A stretch of 64,000 nt of DNA from Rhabdophis nuchalis (Eukaryota > Chordata > Lepidosauria > Squamata > Natricidae): the NCBI GenBank assembly GCA_039707465.1, contig CM077658.1, positions 12,274,574 to 12,338,573 of the forward strand. The letters run 5' to 3'. Position 1 is the first letter of the stretch; each line of letters starts with the position of its first letter. The translations under genes were made by a program, and so were the position numbers. This document shows, piece by piece, positions 34,450-46,197 of this stretch. Below the pieces are notes generated by a model that saw nothing but the letters and a program-made list of their open reading frames with translations, was not told where the DNA came from and searched no databases.

Positions 34450-34926
34450 TATATTTTATTATTATTATTTATTGGATTTCTAGACCGCCCCCTCTCCCCA
34501 AAGGGACTCGGGGCGGTGTACAGGTAAAATTAAAAATTATCACAATCAACAATACATATAAACTAAAACCAAATTAATAACCCTCTGTACAAATTTATAA
34601 AAATTAAAAACTTAACCTTAAAACCGAATAAATAATTTAAAATCACAAACTGAGGCGGGAAGCGTGGAGTTAGGCCAGGCCGGCTAAATGAAACAGGTGG
34701 GTTTTGAGTTTCTGGCGGGAGGAGCGGAGGTCCGTGGTCGTTCTAATGTCAGGGGGAAGGTCATTCCAAAGGGTCAGGCCCATCACAGAGAATGCCCTTC
34801 CCCTGGGCGTCGCCCGCTGGCATTGCCTATTGGACGGCACCCAGAGAAGTCCCTCTCTGTGAGAGCGAATCGGCCGAAGGGATGTATGGGGCAGGATACG
34901 ATCCCGCAAATAATTAGGTCCTGTGC
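34450..34926 (-). mobile_element. L2-type LINE 3' end
   Basis: The minus frame reads RDRILPHTSLRPIRSHREGLL, LTLWNDLPPDIRTT and LKTHLFHLAGL, followed by the shared UTR and an ATT/ATTT tail at 34456-34470. 5'-truncated near 34926. Confidence 0.86.
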
Positions 34927-36002
34927 CATTTTAGAACTGTCCAGTGAAAGATGTCAATGAATATTCTCAGCCATCCAAGAAGAGGTATCATGGAAGTTGA
35001 GTCATGGCAACTGGGTTTCTTAGCTTGTTGATTTGAAACATTTTGCTGCTTATCCAGGTAGCTTCTTCCATTGAGTGGACTGTCCAGTGGAATCATTTAA
35101 CAATGTTCACAACATTGTATTTCTTTGAGAGTTATGTTATAAATGATTATAATTAACAGTAACCCTTACATGCACAGAGTATATGTTTGTGTGTATATAT
35201 CATGCTTGAGGCTATATATTCTTTTTTACACTATATAGATGCCAAAGATCCATTGACAGGCTAACTACAATATTACGGTGCCATCTAGTGCTTGCTGTTG
35301 TCCTGATGGATAACAACTCTTGAAACAGATATTTCTCTCTGCGTTCATTGAAATCTGTATCTACATGGCTGCACTAACACAGAGAGATCCTGGCTGTATT
35401 TACACAACATGCTAGGTAATCAACACACACACACACACACATGTTCAAAGCTGATATGGTTAGTATGTAAATGTAGCTGTTAAATGTAGCGGTTGCCTGG
35501 ATGTGTGTTTTGGGAAGCCATCCACTACATTTCCAGGATTAAGAAACGAACTACTAGAAAGGAAAACAGACACATGATTTGGGACATTCCCATTAATAGA
35601 AGTCTCTAAAAAGACCCCGCCTGTTAAAATCATTGTCGGAACAAGAGACTACACCTTGGTACACAATAAATCAAATTGCACAGGAAAATGAATGTGATCG
35701 AGAACAGTTCCAAATGTATGCCTGAATTTGGACAAAAGTGAGATTTTTCTGAAGGAGTCAGAATTGCAAGTTTCTGCAAATAGTTTCCACTAGCTTTATA
35801 TAATTGGCTATCTTTACAGGTTTGGGCTATTTTGATTGTTGTAAATGGATGCTTCAAAGATGAGTTGGGAAATACACAATCCAGAACCCGTTTAAAAATG
35901 CACCTGTTAATGGTTAAATCATTTTCATTCTCCTTTGGAATAAAGATTGATCTTCAGAAAAGGATCTGTGCTAAATTTAGGGACTGGCTAGATTTTCTAT
36001 GG
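34927..36002. other. Mostly unassigned
   Basis: 34960-35090 contains 'ccatccaagaag' and 'ttgctgcttatccaggtagcttcttc', which resembles a widespread vertebrate repeat motif also hinted at near 46590-46640. A CA run lies at 35411-35430. No gene. Confidence 0.45.
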
Positions 36003-36318
36003 CAATCATTTGCAGTTTACTTAGTGACCGTCTGAAGTTAAAAATGTCACCTAGGACCATTTTTCACTTAGGACCGTTGCAACATCTCCATGGTCACGTG
36101 ATTTACGTTCAGATGCTTGAAGTCATGTGATCCCCTTTTGACAAGAAAAGGCAATGGGGAAACCAGTTTCACTCAACTACCCTGTGAGTAACTTAACAAT
36201 GGCACTTAACAACGGTGGCAAGAAAAATTGTAAAATGGGGCAAAACTCACGTAACAAATTTCTCACTTAGCCACAGAAATTTTGGGCTCAATTGTGGTCG
36301 TACGTTGAGGACTAACGG
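36003..36318 (-). mobile_element. Mariner/Tc1-type MITE, partly decayed
   Basis: The right end, read inverted, is CCGTTAGTCCTCAACGTACG next to TA. Interior words 'ctcaattgtggtcgta', 'gtcacgtgattt' and 'cttaggaccgttgcaac' belong to a common squamate mariner MITE. The left end is degraded near 36003-36020, so that boundary is approximate. Confidence 0.72.
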
Positions 36319-36480
36319 TATTATGCCCTAATAGACACACAGATTAGGAAATGCCTGTAACTGGGAATGAAGTCCTGTGAGGCAAGATTGGGAGAGTCGA
36401 GTAAGTTTAGATTTGAGCAAAGACTACAGAGAAATGGTGTCACATGCTCAAGACTTGACTTTGGTCTATTCAGGCATAAT

Positions 36481-37033
36481 GGTTGTGGCCCACCAGCAGA
36501 GCTGGCAGCAGATTCGGAGAGTGAGGAGGTTGGGGAGGAACATGGGCCAGTCCTAGAGTCTGGGGAAGGCTCTGATGGGGAGTCTGTGTCAGAGGCAGAG
36601 AGGGGGCCAGGACCATCTGTCAGTTATCAGCTGCTTTCAGAGTCAGAGATCAGGCAGCTGGAGCCTGTTCCCAGTGTGCGTATGCGCAAAGCTGCCAGAC
36701 AAAGGGAGCAGCTAAAGAACAGGGGTCAACTTGGGAGTGAGGCCACAGGTGGACGATGAATGGCCCCTCCCAGAGGAAATAAAAGAGGAGGGAAAGGGGA
36801 GTGAAGTTTGCAGAAGACAATTAGTTTGCTTAATTGGTTTGTGACTCTTCAAGACTTCTTCCCTAGTTTTGCAGATATTGGCCTAGCAGCTCTCCAAGCC
36901 AGATGAGGTCTGTGACCGTAAATCCTCCCTTGAAAGACTTTGAATGAGCAGAATTCACAGTAAATGAATAAAAGGGTTTTTTTGTCAGGACAAGGAGTTT
37001 GCTTCATACTCTTGGGAAGCCTGGGTAAGAACA
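36481..37033 (+). mobile_element. Solo LTR, copy 3
   Basis: Same family as 21351-21911. Starts GGTTGTGGCCC (first base mutated from T) and ends AAGAACA, with a perfect 5-bp TSD ATAAT (36476-36480, 37034-37038). TATA-like 'aaataaaagagg' near 36776 and AATAAAA near 36968 mark promoter and poly(A) signal. The acidic open frame is conserved: ELAADSESEEVGEEHGPVLE... through to a stop at 36757-36759. Confidence 0.9.
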
Positions 37034-37038
37034 ATAAT

Positions 37039-38455
37039 GTTCTGGGTATGTATAAAGTTAAATTCTGCTTAAATCCTTGGGATTTGTTTGGGGTATGAGC
37101 ATTTTGAGAATCAAAACAATTGTCAAGGGACAGAGAAGTTCCCCTTTCCCCGAGGATGTTCCAACAAAGTTTGATTAGACAGCTGTCTCTTGTAGATTTC
37201 TTTAATTTCTTTTGCTGAACAGATGGCTGGATGCAGTGACCTAAATAACCCCTTAGAAATCTTTTATTTATTCATTTTATTTGCACATATGCCATATCAT
37301 CACCACCACCATCATCAGGATCTCAGTTCTTCTAAGGATGGATCCTTTTGAAAGGGAACACAAAATAATAATAATGAACGCATGTATAAAAACGCTAGAG
37401 AAACCTGCCTTGTGTTATGCAACACGAACAAAGTAACAAACAAATAAATAAATAAATCCCGGGCTATTCTTTAGTGAAATCAGACTGACGCGTGATTGGC
37501 GCTTAGAGAAAGCTGTCAGGTATTTGCATCATTCTCCTTTAATTTTTTTTTTTGGGGGGGGAACCCTCAGGAAGTGTTTCAAACAGCAAAATGCGAAGCA
37601 AGGCACTTCAGCAAGCAAAATGTTGTTGCTGCCACCAAGAGTGCCAAAGAATGGGTTTTGTAGAGAGGTGAAGTGACAGCAGGTGATTTCCATAAGCATC
37701 TTGTAATAGGTGGGTCTAAATTTCACGATGCCGTGGATTGCAGTAACAATTCAGCAACAAAAGCACCATTCAAGTGTGTTGAAAGACAATGCACACACCC
37801 TCGCCTACAAAAGGGAGAGAATCGAGAAGCGTCTATGAGGGTTTTGGAATTTGCTCTTCATTTTGTGTGTGTGTGTCACATTAATATTTAAGGGACAGTG
37901 GCACCTGTTCTGGAGTGTCTTCGGGGAGCATTTGTGTGGCACTTGGCTCTTATCTCTAAAATTCTAATCCGGGTAAGCAACGGTATTTATGGAAATAGCT
38001 AGTCAAGTGCAATCAAGGGTATGTTTACGGGAAGAGAAAAGAAAACGATTCATGGAAAGCCCTTTGCTTGCTACAGTGAACGAAGATAGTTCTTTTCATT
38101 GTGAGTAAACTTGATTTTGCTCTTTAGCAAAAATTATTCAACACGAAGCATCAAGCCTGCACTCATCATGCAAAATTCAGATTATATTAATGGTGGCAAT
38201 AATGTTGACGAAGCTCAGATCAGGCCCTGGTCATAGAAGCTGACTGTGTGACTTTGCTGGTCATTGACTGAATAAATATTATTGACTGATCAGCTGTGCG
38301 GCTCAGAGTCAGTTGCATGTTCTCTCGGCCCTGCCTACTTCATGGGAGGAAGGAGCATGTAGAGATAATAATAGAGAAAGGGATGCAATTTTAAAAGTGC
38401 ATTTCATACAGAAATTCAAATTTTGAATTAAACCTGTCAATCAAGCAGAAACTTT
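37039..38455. other. Unassigned; candidate conserved non-coding DNA
   Basis: No repeat ends. About 37460-37540 is of mixed composition with an octamer ATTTGCAT at 37522-37529. No exon-like frame. Confidence 0.4.
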
Positions 38456-38459
38456 GAAG

Positions 38460-39035
38460 TCCTCTCCTGCGCGAGCTGCACTGGCTCGCTTCAAGGTGTT
38501 GATAACCATCTTTAAAACGCTCCATGGCATGGGGCCTAGTTATTTGCGAGACCGTCTCCTACCCCATACATCCCTTCGGCCGATTCGCTCCCATAGAGAG
38601 GGACTTCTCCGGGTGCCATCCGCCGGGCAATGCCGGTTGGCGACCCCCAGGGGAAGGGCCTTCTCTGTGGCAGGCCCGGCCCTCTGGAACGGCCTACCTC
38701 CCGAACTCCGGACTACCATGGACCTCCGCCTCTTCCGCCAACGTTTGAAGACTCATCTTTTCCATCTAGCCAGCCTAGCCTAGTCCCCGAGACCACTTTC
38801 GTAGACTGGGTTTCAAATTGTCTTATTGGATTTTAATGTGTTGGTAATGTTTTAGGGAATTTTTAGCACAGGGCGCTTTAAATTTAATTAGATTTTATTC
38901 TGTAGTCTTATTTATTATACGTCCGTTTTATTAATATATTTGTATTTCCGCTTTTAATTTCCTGTGCACCGCCCTGAGTCCCTTTGGGGAGATAGGTGCG
39001 GTATACAAATTAAATAAAATAAATAAATAAAATAA
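38460..39035 (+). mobile_element. L2-type LINE 3' end
   Basis: Plus frame ALARFKVLITIFKTLHGMGPSYLRDR, then GPALWNGLPPELRTT and LKTHLFHL, a stop, and the 3' UTR 'cctgtgcaccgccctgagtc' ending in (AAATA)n at about 39010-39035. The frame is open from 38454 to the natural stop at 38781. Confidence 0.88.
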
Positions 39036-40611
39036 AGTCATTTATGAGTCATGTTGTGTTTCTTTGGAAATATGTATCTAACTCTGATTTAAACAAAATG
39101 AAGCATATTTTCTGATATTATTTTAAAGCATTCTTCCTCAAACTCAATTTTTTTCTTCCATCTTCACTGAAACTTCCTTTGCACCATAATATTTTTAAAA
39201 AAATATCATCATCACCCTCACCCTCCTCCTCATCAATCTCTTTTGTAGAAGTCTAAAATTAGTTCTACCTAATGGAGCAAAGAAAATTAATATATTTGAA
39301 ATATTTTGTTTGAACCAAAAAGGCACTTGTTCTCACTACCCATTTTCAAATCCAAAATGATGATCATCATATTTAGAACTAGGTTTTCAGCATAATTTAT
39401 TAATATATTCATTCTCTGAGCACTGCTGACTTATCTTAGCAACTAATTTGAAGTCCCTGCATTTAGAAGTTTCAATATCCTTCCACATTCAATACTCAAA
39501 CCTTGTGGTGTGAGAGAGTTCAGTTTTGCCTATTCTCAAAGGCCAACCACAAATGTCACAACACATTTCTGCCCTGGCCCCACGCAGTACATAATTCATG
39601 TGCATTCTGACAACCAGAACAATGCAATGTGTCAATTTTGCTGCAATCAAAGAGACACGGGAAAACACTGCAGGAATGCTGAACTGTGCCACTCATCTTA
39701 TTTTATTGGGTGATTGAAATACTGCCCAACTCCAAAAGGTTGATAGAGGTCAGATAAATGGCAAAAAGAGAAGAGTTTTGGTGTTTTTTTTGTGCTAAAT
39801 TTCATGATTGGCATGAAAAAACCTCTCACTGCCCCAAGGATAATTAAGAATTCACTTGGAATTGAAATGTATAAAGCTGGAGGAAAAAAATATCTAATCG
39901 CTTTCCATACCATAGTAATATGGAAAGGCAGAATCACGGAGAGTAGTAGCAGCAGAATGTCCTAATAAGAATAATAGTAGTAATACTGATATAGTATAAA
40001 TCATTTATGTTTTGGATTGTTACAGTCTTCAGCCATATAGTTAATGTTTTATGTCACTTCTTTGTGTAACCTGTAATACTGATTAATATCTATCTCAAAG
40101 CACAATTGTTTTGCACAGGACACTTCCCCCGTAAATATTATTCCAATAGTTTCCTTTAATAAGAATAAAATCATATTGCAATGAAATATGATTTTGAAAA
40201 GTATTATTATTATTTCCAAAGCTCATTGGGTTTTAGCATTATGACCAGGTTGAGATTGGTATTTAAATTAATTGTGACAGCCATATCAATTAGATGTGTG
40301 ACTTTTAAAGCTAATTAGAGTATTAGGGGTTTTAATTGGGTGTCTGTCTTAGTGAAATATCTAATTTATGCATTAAATTAATGAAATTAAGATGGAATCA
40401 TTATAAATTTCCACTTTTATAGTTCCGGAAGCTCTACAGTTGCATGTCATATTTAAATAAATTGTTTCATCTCTGCCACCTTTTTTTTTGGTATTCAAGA
40501 TGTTATTTTCTTTTTCTCCAGTTTCAAACTAGGTAGGTTTTATTCTCAAATCCTTCCAAAAAACCAGTGTAGGCTATTAAGCAAAACAAGTGTGGTATTA
40601 AAACCATTTGA
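39036..40611. other. No recognisable feature
   Basis: AT-rich unassigned DNA. Confidence 0.5.
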
Positions 40612-40746
<135 letters not shown>

Positions 40747-41009
40747 GCAATTGATAAATGACTAGCTGCTTACAATCATTTTTCATTCAATCAAAACTGT
40801 AACCATTGGCTGCATATTGGTTAGATAATAGGTTACAAAAACCATTTCAAGGAACATGTGATGAAGCCTGTTGTCTAACATGACACATCTTTTCAAGTCA
40901 TTAGGGCAACTACATTTTCTGAATGGTTTTTATGGCTCGGTGCCTTGAAGTTCTTCCCAAGGTGTCTATGCATTCATGTATATGTGCAGAAAACAATTAA
41001 TCTATGACC

Positions 41010-41150
41010 ATGATGGCGAACCTATGACACGCATGCCAGAGGTGGCAAACAGAACCCTCTTTGTGGGTATATGTGCCATGATCAGCTGCTCTTCTGGGTT
41101 CCATCATGGCCAGACCAGCTAGCTGACATGCATGCTGGAGAGGAATTCCC
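41010..41150. mobile_element. Decayed hAT fragment
   Basis: 'gatggcgaacctatgacacgc' matches the left part of the hAT at 979-1722, then 'gtgccatgatcagctgct' follows its interior. The right end is missing. Confidence 0.65.
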
Positions 41151-41154
41151 TTTA

Positions 41155-41227
41155 ACCTAAATAAAAGGGTTTTTTTTGTCAGAATGAGGAATCTGCTTCA
41201 TGCTCTTGGGACGTCTAGGTCAGAACA
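41155..41227 (+). mobile_element. 3' fragment of the LTR family of 21351/36481
   Basis: 'aataaaagggtttttttt', 'tctgcttcatgctcttggg' and terminal 'gtcagaaca' equal the last 70 bp of the LTR. The rest is absent. Confidence 0.75.
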
Positions 41228-42142
41228 GGATTGTCCTAAATTGCAACATTTGTGCATATATGAGTGTGTGCATGTTTCTGTTGAAGCAGAAGCAAGCATT
41301 TTGAAATAGCATACAATCTCATATGCATAAACAATTGAAAAAAAAGAATTAATTTACATAGAAATAGGGCTATCACATATTATGTGTGAAGATCATCACC
41401 CCAGCTAAAAGATTTGCATTTGACATTTAAGTTTTAACAGGCAATTAAATTTCAATTTGGGCTATGATGGAAAGCAAATCTTGTATCCCATGCTTGCCAT
41501 GGAAAATAAGTATACATTGTTATATCAAATGGCATTGTTGTTAAAGGCTTTGGGTTATAATAACTTGAAGAAAATTGCTAATATGAACTTTGTTAAATTT
41601 ATGAGAGCAATTCTTTATGAGCATTTCCAAACAGATCCTAAGCTACAAGTTCCAACAGTGTCTATGCTATATTTGATATAGTAATTGTCAAAAGATCATC
41701 ATTGGAATATGGTAATTTGACGCAACATAATAGATGGGCATGGTGGAAAAGAAGGTGAACCCTAACAGGTATTTGTTCTTGATCAATTAGCTTGAAAATA
41801 ACCTGGTTGCTTCTTCAAATTGACAGGAAGATTGTAACCATCAAGGGATTTGCCTCAAAGAGAAAAGGTTGCTCATGGATGTTTGACATTTCTTCTCTTT
41901 TTAAATGTCTTCCTCAAAAATAAAACTTCAAGGATTAATTATATGGGTGACATAGTTTAGCTGTCCCAACCCTATCACAAAATACAGCAGAAACAACCAT
42001 TCTCAGGAAAGCATCTTTTTTCTTCTCTCACCACTGTACAGAAATTTGAATAAATAATTACATCTTCAGCTGATAAGTTTGTCAAACATATACAAGATAG
42101 CAGGTAGAAGTATAAATGTGGACATGAACAAAGGAAATGAGT
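41228..42142. other. No recognisable feature
   Basis: AT-rich DNA; the 74-codon plus frame at 41457-41681 has no motif. Confidence 0.5.
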
Positions 42143-42149
42143 ACAAATG

Positions 42150-42722
42150 AATGAGGACAGTAGGACAGGGACGGTCGGCATGCTGTTGCGCTTATGCACG
42201 CCCCCTTAATGGACCTCTTAGGAATGGGGTGAGGTCCACGGTAGACAGTTTAAGGTTAAAACTGAGAGAATGTAACAAGGAAGTCAGGTACTGCATTCCA
42301 GGTGTTGAGCACTCTGTTGCTGAAGTTGTATTTTCTGTTTACTGGTTTACCTTGAGTTTGTATCTATTTGCTCATGTATTATTGAGGTTGAATGATTATT
42401 GACGTAATCATTGACAGGTAGGATGTTGTAGCAGACAATTTTGTGCACTATGCTTAGGTCCGACTGCAGGAGGCATAATTCCAGGTTGTCCAAGCTCAAA
42501 ATTTCGAGCCTGGTGACATAAGGGATTCTATTGTGAGCAGAGGAGTGGCGGACTCTTCTCATGAAATACCTCTGGACCCACTCAATTCTATTAATGTCCA
42601 ATTTCAGGCAGACGAGATGTATTGGAGAATTGGTCTGGCAAAGGTTTGGTATGCCCTAGTTTGCAGTACAAGGTTAGCGGAGAAGAAGCTTCACAAAATT
42701 AGGTTAACAACTCTTAATGACT
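42150..42722 (-). pseudogene. LINE reverse transcriptase C-terminal fragment
   Basis: The minus frame (42347-42601) reads NRIEWVQRYFMRRV...IPYVTRLEILSLDNLELCLLQSDLSIVHKIV, the C-terminal segment of a LINE ORF2 (typically IE.VQRRFTRR...Y..RL..L.L..LE.RRL..DLI..YKI). Flanking sequence probably belongs to the same element but is frameshifted. Not CR1 or L2 as represented here; clade unresolved. Confidence 0.65.
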
Positions 42723-42734
42723 AAGGGTTTTTCT

Positions 42735-42965
42735 TTGGTGACTTTGATTTTATTATTTGTTTAATTTGTATCTCGCCTTCCTTATTTTTACAATAACTCA
42801 AGGAAGTGAATACATCTAACATACTATTTTCCCCACAACTCTGTGAGATGAGTTGGGTGAGAGAGTGACTGGCTCAGGGTCAACCAGTTGGCCTTCATGG
42901 CACAGGTGAAACTAGAACTCATGATCTCCAGCTCTATAGCAAGTTGCTGTCACCACTAGACCAAA
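42735..42965 (-). mobile_element. tRNA/MIR-like SINE
   Basis: 'ttccccacaactctgtgaga', 'ggctcagggtcaaccagttg' and 'gaactcatgatctccagc', then 'accactagacca' at the head end. This is the standard layout of CORE/MIR-like tRNA SINEs read in reverse. A weaker relative lies at about 57225-57370. Confidence 0.7.
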
Positions 42966-43534
42966 CTTTTCAGAAGTGGTTGGTCCCTGTCTTCTTCCTA
43001 GACTTGGGAGGTTCTGGTAGGGCCCAAGGTCACTTACCTGGTTTTGTTCCTAAGGCAGGACTAAAACTCACAATCCTCCAGCTTCCAGCCACTTTACCAG
43101 CCTGCCTCTCTGATAAGCATAGTAATAACTTATCTCCATTACATATATTGAAAACTGATTTATATTTACATATTCTTTATTTACTCCCTTCATTTATGTG
43201 CAGTGTCGATTGTGCTCCTCTTGGTAGCTACTTTCTCGAAGAGCAAGCTTGCGTGTGTATATATTCATACATGCAGCTACCCACACCCACTCATTCATAC
43301 ATATGCACAGAAAATGCAAACAACAGAAACAAATAAATTAAATATGAAAAAAAATGAAAAATAAAATCATTGACCTTTAAAGGTTAAAGAGATAAAGAGA
43401 TTTGCAAATGTTTTTAAAAACGGAAATGTCAAAGCTAAATGCAATACCTGGTGTAAGTATTTCCTATCCTGGAAGCAAAGCAATACAAATTTTCATCAGC
43501 ATGGCTGAAATTCTATAGGAGAATGCTTCAACCG
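42966..43534. other. No recognisable feature
   Basis: 'ggcccaaggtcacttacctgg' near 43021 may be one more SINE scrap; otherwise unassigned. Confidence 0.45.
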
Positions 43535-43579
43535 CAGTCTTAACTACAAATGAAGGCAAGTATAGATGTCCCGGGATAA

Positions 43580-43919
43580 TGTTGCAAGATCCAGTCTGGG
43601 TCAGTCACTTGGACCAGAGGTTTAGTCTTCTGACCTTTCGGCTTTGTGCTGGAGTCCATCCAAAAGGTGTACTTTGGGCTATTCTATGCGGAGTATTTAC
43701 ATGGTGCTTTCCTATTGGTTGACTGGTGTGATGATGACCGGCGATTGGCTGCTGTTTTCTTATGCTGCCAAGTCCCTTGTGCTGGCAAGGAAACAACAGC
43801 CAATCGTCAGCCAACAATATGCCAATCAACCAATAGAAAGGCACTATGTAAAAATGGCACAGAGAATAGCCCAAATCCCTGAGAGTCCGAAAACTCAGAA
43901 GAGACTGACTCTTGCAACA
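43580..43919. repeat. Foldback repeat with long imperfect inverted arms
   Basis: Starts TGTTGCAAGATCCAGTCTG and ends CAGA-like ...GACTGACTCTTGCAACA; the inner arms (about 43692-43768 and 43788-43862) are also near-inverse and each carries CCAAT-box text (CTATTGG/CCAATAG, GATTGG/CCAATC). An 11-bp direct repeat CAGTCTTAACT flanks it at 43535-43545 and 43918-43928. A foldback MITE or an LTR with internal inversion are both possible. Confidence 0.6.
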
Positions 43920-44244
43920 GTCTTAACTCTTACACAGATTTGTAAATGCAAAAGAAATCTGATTTTATTTATATGTCACCTTAAGGGACCTCATTTGTCC
44001 CCCTTTTGACTTAGCTTCACCCACTTCTTTGGCTAGGTCCCATTCACCAAAATGTGATGCCTAGACTTGGTCCTCAAAATCCAAATATGGCTGGAACAAA
44101 ATAGTGCCTCTGAGGTATGTATGTTTTATGCGATGCCAAAGGTACAAGCAACTTTCCTAAGATTTTTTTTCCTGTCATCTCTTTGTTAAAATCACATAGC
44201 CTGGGTAAGAACCACCAGAGTAGATCCCTTGCCAAGGTCACAGC

Positions 44245-44745
44245 TGATAGAAGCACCTGGTGATCAAAGCTATATTCACGACCGCCTCCTGCCCCATACA
44301 TCCCTTCGACCGATCCGCTCCCACAGAGAGGGCCTTCTCAGGGTACCGTCGACCAGGCAATGTCGGTTGGCGGTGCCCAGGGGAAGAGCCTTCTCTGTGG
44401 TGGGCCCTGCCCTCTGGAACGACCTACCCACCGATCTATGCACAATCGTGGACCTCCGCCTTTTCCACCAACGTCTTAAAACTCATTTATTTCATCAAGC
44501 CGGCCTAGCATAATCCCCCATTCTGACTTTATAGGGATAATTTTATAGGGATAATTTTTAAATTTTAGCGTTTTATTAATTTTAGCACAGGGAATATTTA
44601 ATTAGTTTTTAACAATTTTGGATTTTTGTATTTTTGTATGATTTTAATGATGCCTGTGCGCCACCATGGGTCCTTTTTTAGGAGAACGTCGAGGTATAAA
44701 TTTAATAAAAGAAAAGAAAAGAAAAGAAAAGAAAAGAAAAGAAAA
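44245..44745 (+). mobile_element. L2-type LINE 3' end with (AAAGA)n tail
   Basis: The plus frame YIHDRLLPHTSLRPIRSHREGLL, ...GPALWNDLPTDL, LKTHLFHQAGL ends at the L2 stop (44513). The UTR runs to 'aggtataaatttaataaaa', then AAAGA repeats at about 44707-44744. Confidence 0.86.
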
Positions 44746-45884
44746 TCAGTCCCTTTTAGTATGTTTCAGCTAAAGACACTTTTTGTTCAGCCATAGTTGC
44801 ATGTTAATTGCACAACACATACATGCACATTTCCCTCCTTATGGAATCCATAGACAAGTCCAATCCCATCAATGGATCTAATCATGATTCTACATTGGTT
44901 GAATAATAGAAAAGAGTTAACCTTCTTTATCATCCATTGTGACAAGCAGCTGAAATTTCCATCCTAAACACAGTGGATTCCTTCTTTCATCCCCACTTTT
45001 TAAACTTTTTTTTTAAATCCTTTCATGAAATGCTATTAACTGCATTTCAAGACATTAGGTAGGTGATCCACCCTTCCTTCCTCCAGTTTGCTAAATGACA
45101 ACTGTTAAATGCAAGAGTAACTGCATGACAAGGGTATTTCCATGACATCAAAAGAGAGAAAAGGGATTAAAGTGAGTTTATTCAACATTGTGATTGTCAG
45201 TTTTCCTCTTATCACGGGGCAGCTTTAAACATAAACAGAGCTCTAGCCCCTCTCTGGAATAAGTTAATGCGCTGTTATATTCTTAAGAAAACTACTGAAG
45301 CCTATCTCTTATAGACAGCCATCCCAGGAAGATTCTCTGCATTTATATGGTCAGCTGCAAGGTGTCATTCTCTTTTCACCAATCCTCCTTTTGATCAGCT
45401 CGCAAGTCTTGACAGCTTAAAGTTCCCTTTGAACGGCAGCTGTGTGCGGTACTATATAGACATTTCCATATGACGGATTTCTCTCCAGCCTTCTTGGATT
45501 TACAGTCAAATAGAGATTTGGGCTCCCCAAAGTCTCTCACCCTCTCATATTCCAGAGTGACTAATCATCCCATTTGATACTGCAAATGTTCCCTCTTAAG
45601 TAAGAGAGTCTGCAACTCAGAGGGAATGTACCCAAGGATTTTATACATGTCAGTATAATATAATGAGAGGACGCAGGTATTCTGTAAGCAGGGATTTAAA
45701 ATTGTTTAGTATGGGAGCATCTGGGATGCCATCTTTTTATTTTTATCCCTTCCGTATCATGCCATATTCTATGGGTCAGCACTCTGTCATATCCTTTCAA
45801 ACAGGATACACCCCTAATACCTTTCTCTTTATCTCTTTTTCTTTCCTTTTACTTTTAGTAATCAGGGTCTGCTTAAACCCAGAG
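44746..45884. other. Unassigned; candidate conserved non-coding DNA
   Basis: 45230-45490 has mixed composition with TCF-like CCTTTGAA and CTTTTGATC words. No exon-like frame or repeat. Confidence 0.4.
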
Positions 45885-46197
45885 GTCAGAATAACAGAGT
45901 TGGAAGGGACCTTGGAGGACTTCTAGTCCTATCCCCTGCTTAGGCAACAAAGCCTACACCACATCAGACAAATGGTTATCCAACATCTTCTTAAAAACTT
46001 TCGGTGTTGGAGGATTCACAATTTCTGGAGGCAAGTTGTTCCACTGATTAATTGTTCTAGCTGTCAAAGCTAGAACAATTAGTTCTAGTTCTAAGTTGCT
46101 TCTCTCTTTGATTAGTTTCCACCCATTGCTTCATGTCCTACCCTCAGGTGCTTTGGAGAATAGCTTGACTCCCTCTTCTTTGTGGCAGCCGCAGAAA
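45885..46197 (-). mobile_element. CR1 LINE 3' end
   Basis: 'cagagttggaagggacctt', 'acttctagtcctatcccctg' and 'acaaatggttatccaac' are the CR1 3' UTR and ORF2 end in minus orientation. A local inversion-duplication of 'ttgttctagct' occurs near 46043-46080. Confidence 0.85.

Noticed and set aside
43580..43919. Solo LTR
   Set aside because: TG...CA ends exist, but flanking 5-mers (GATAA, GTCTT) do not match and internal inverted arms are atypical; left as an unclassified foldback.
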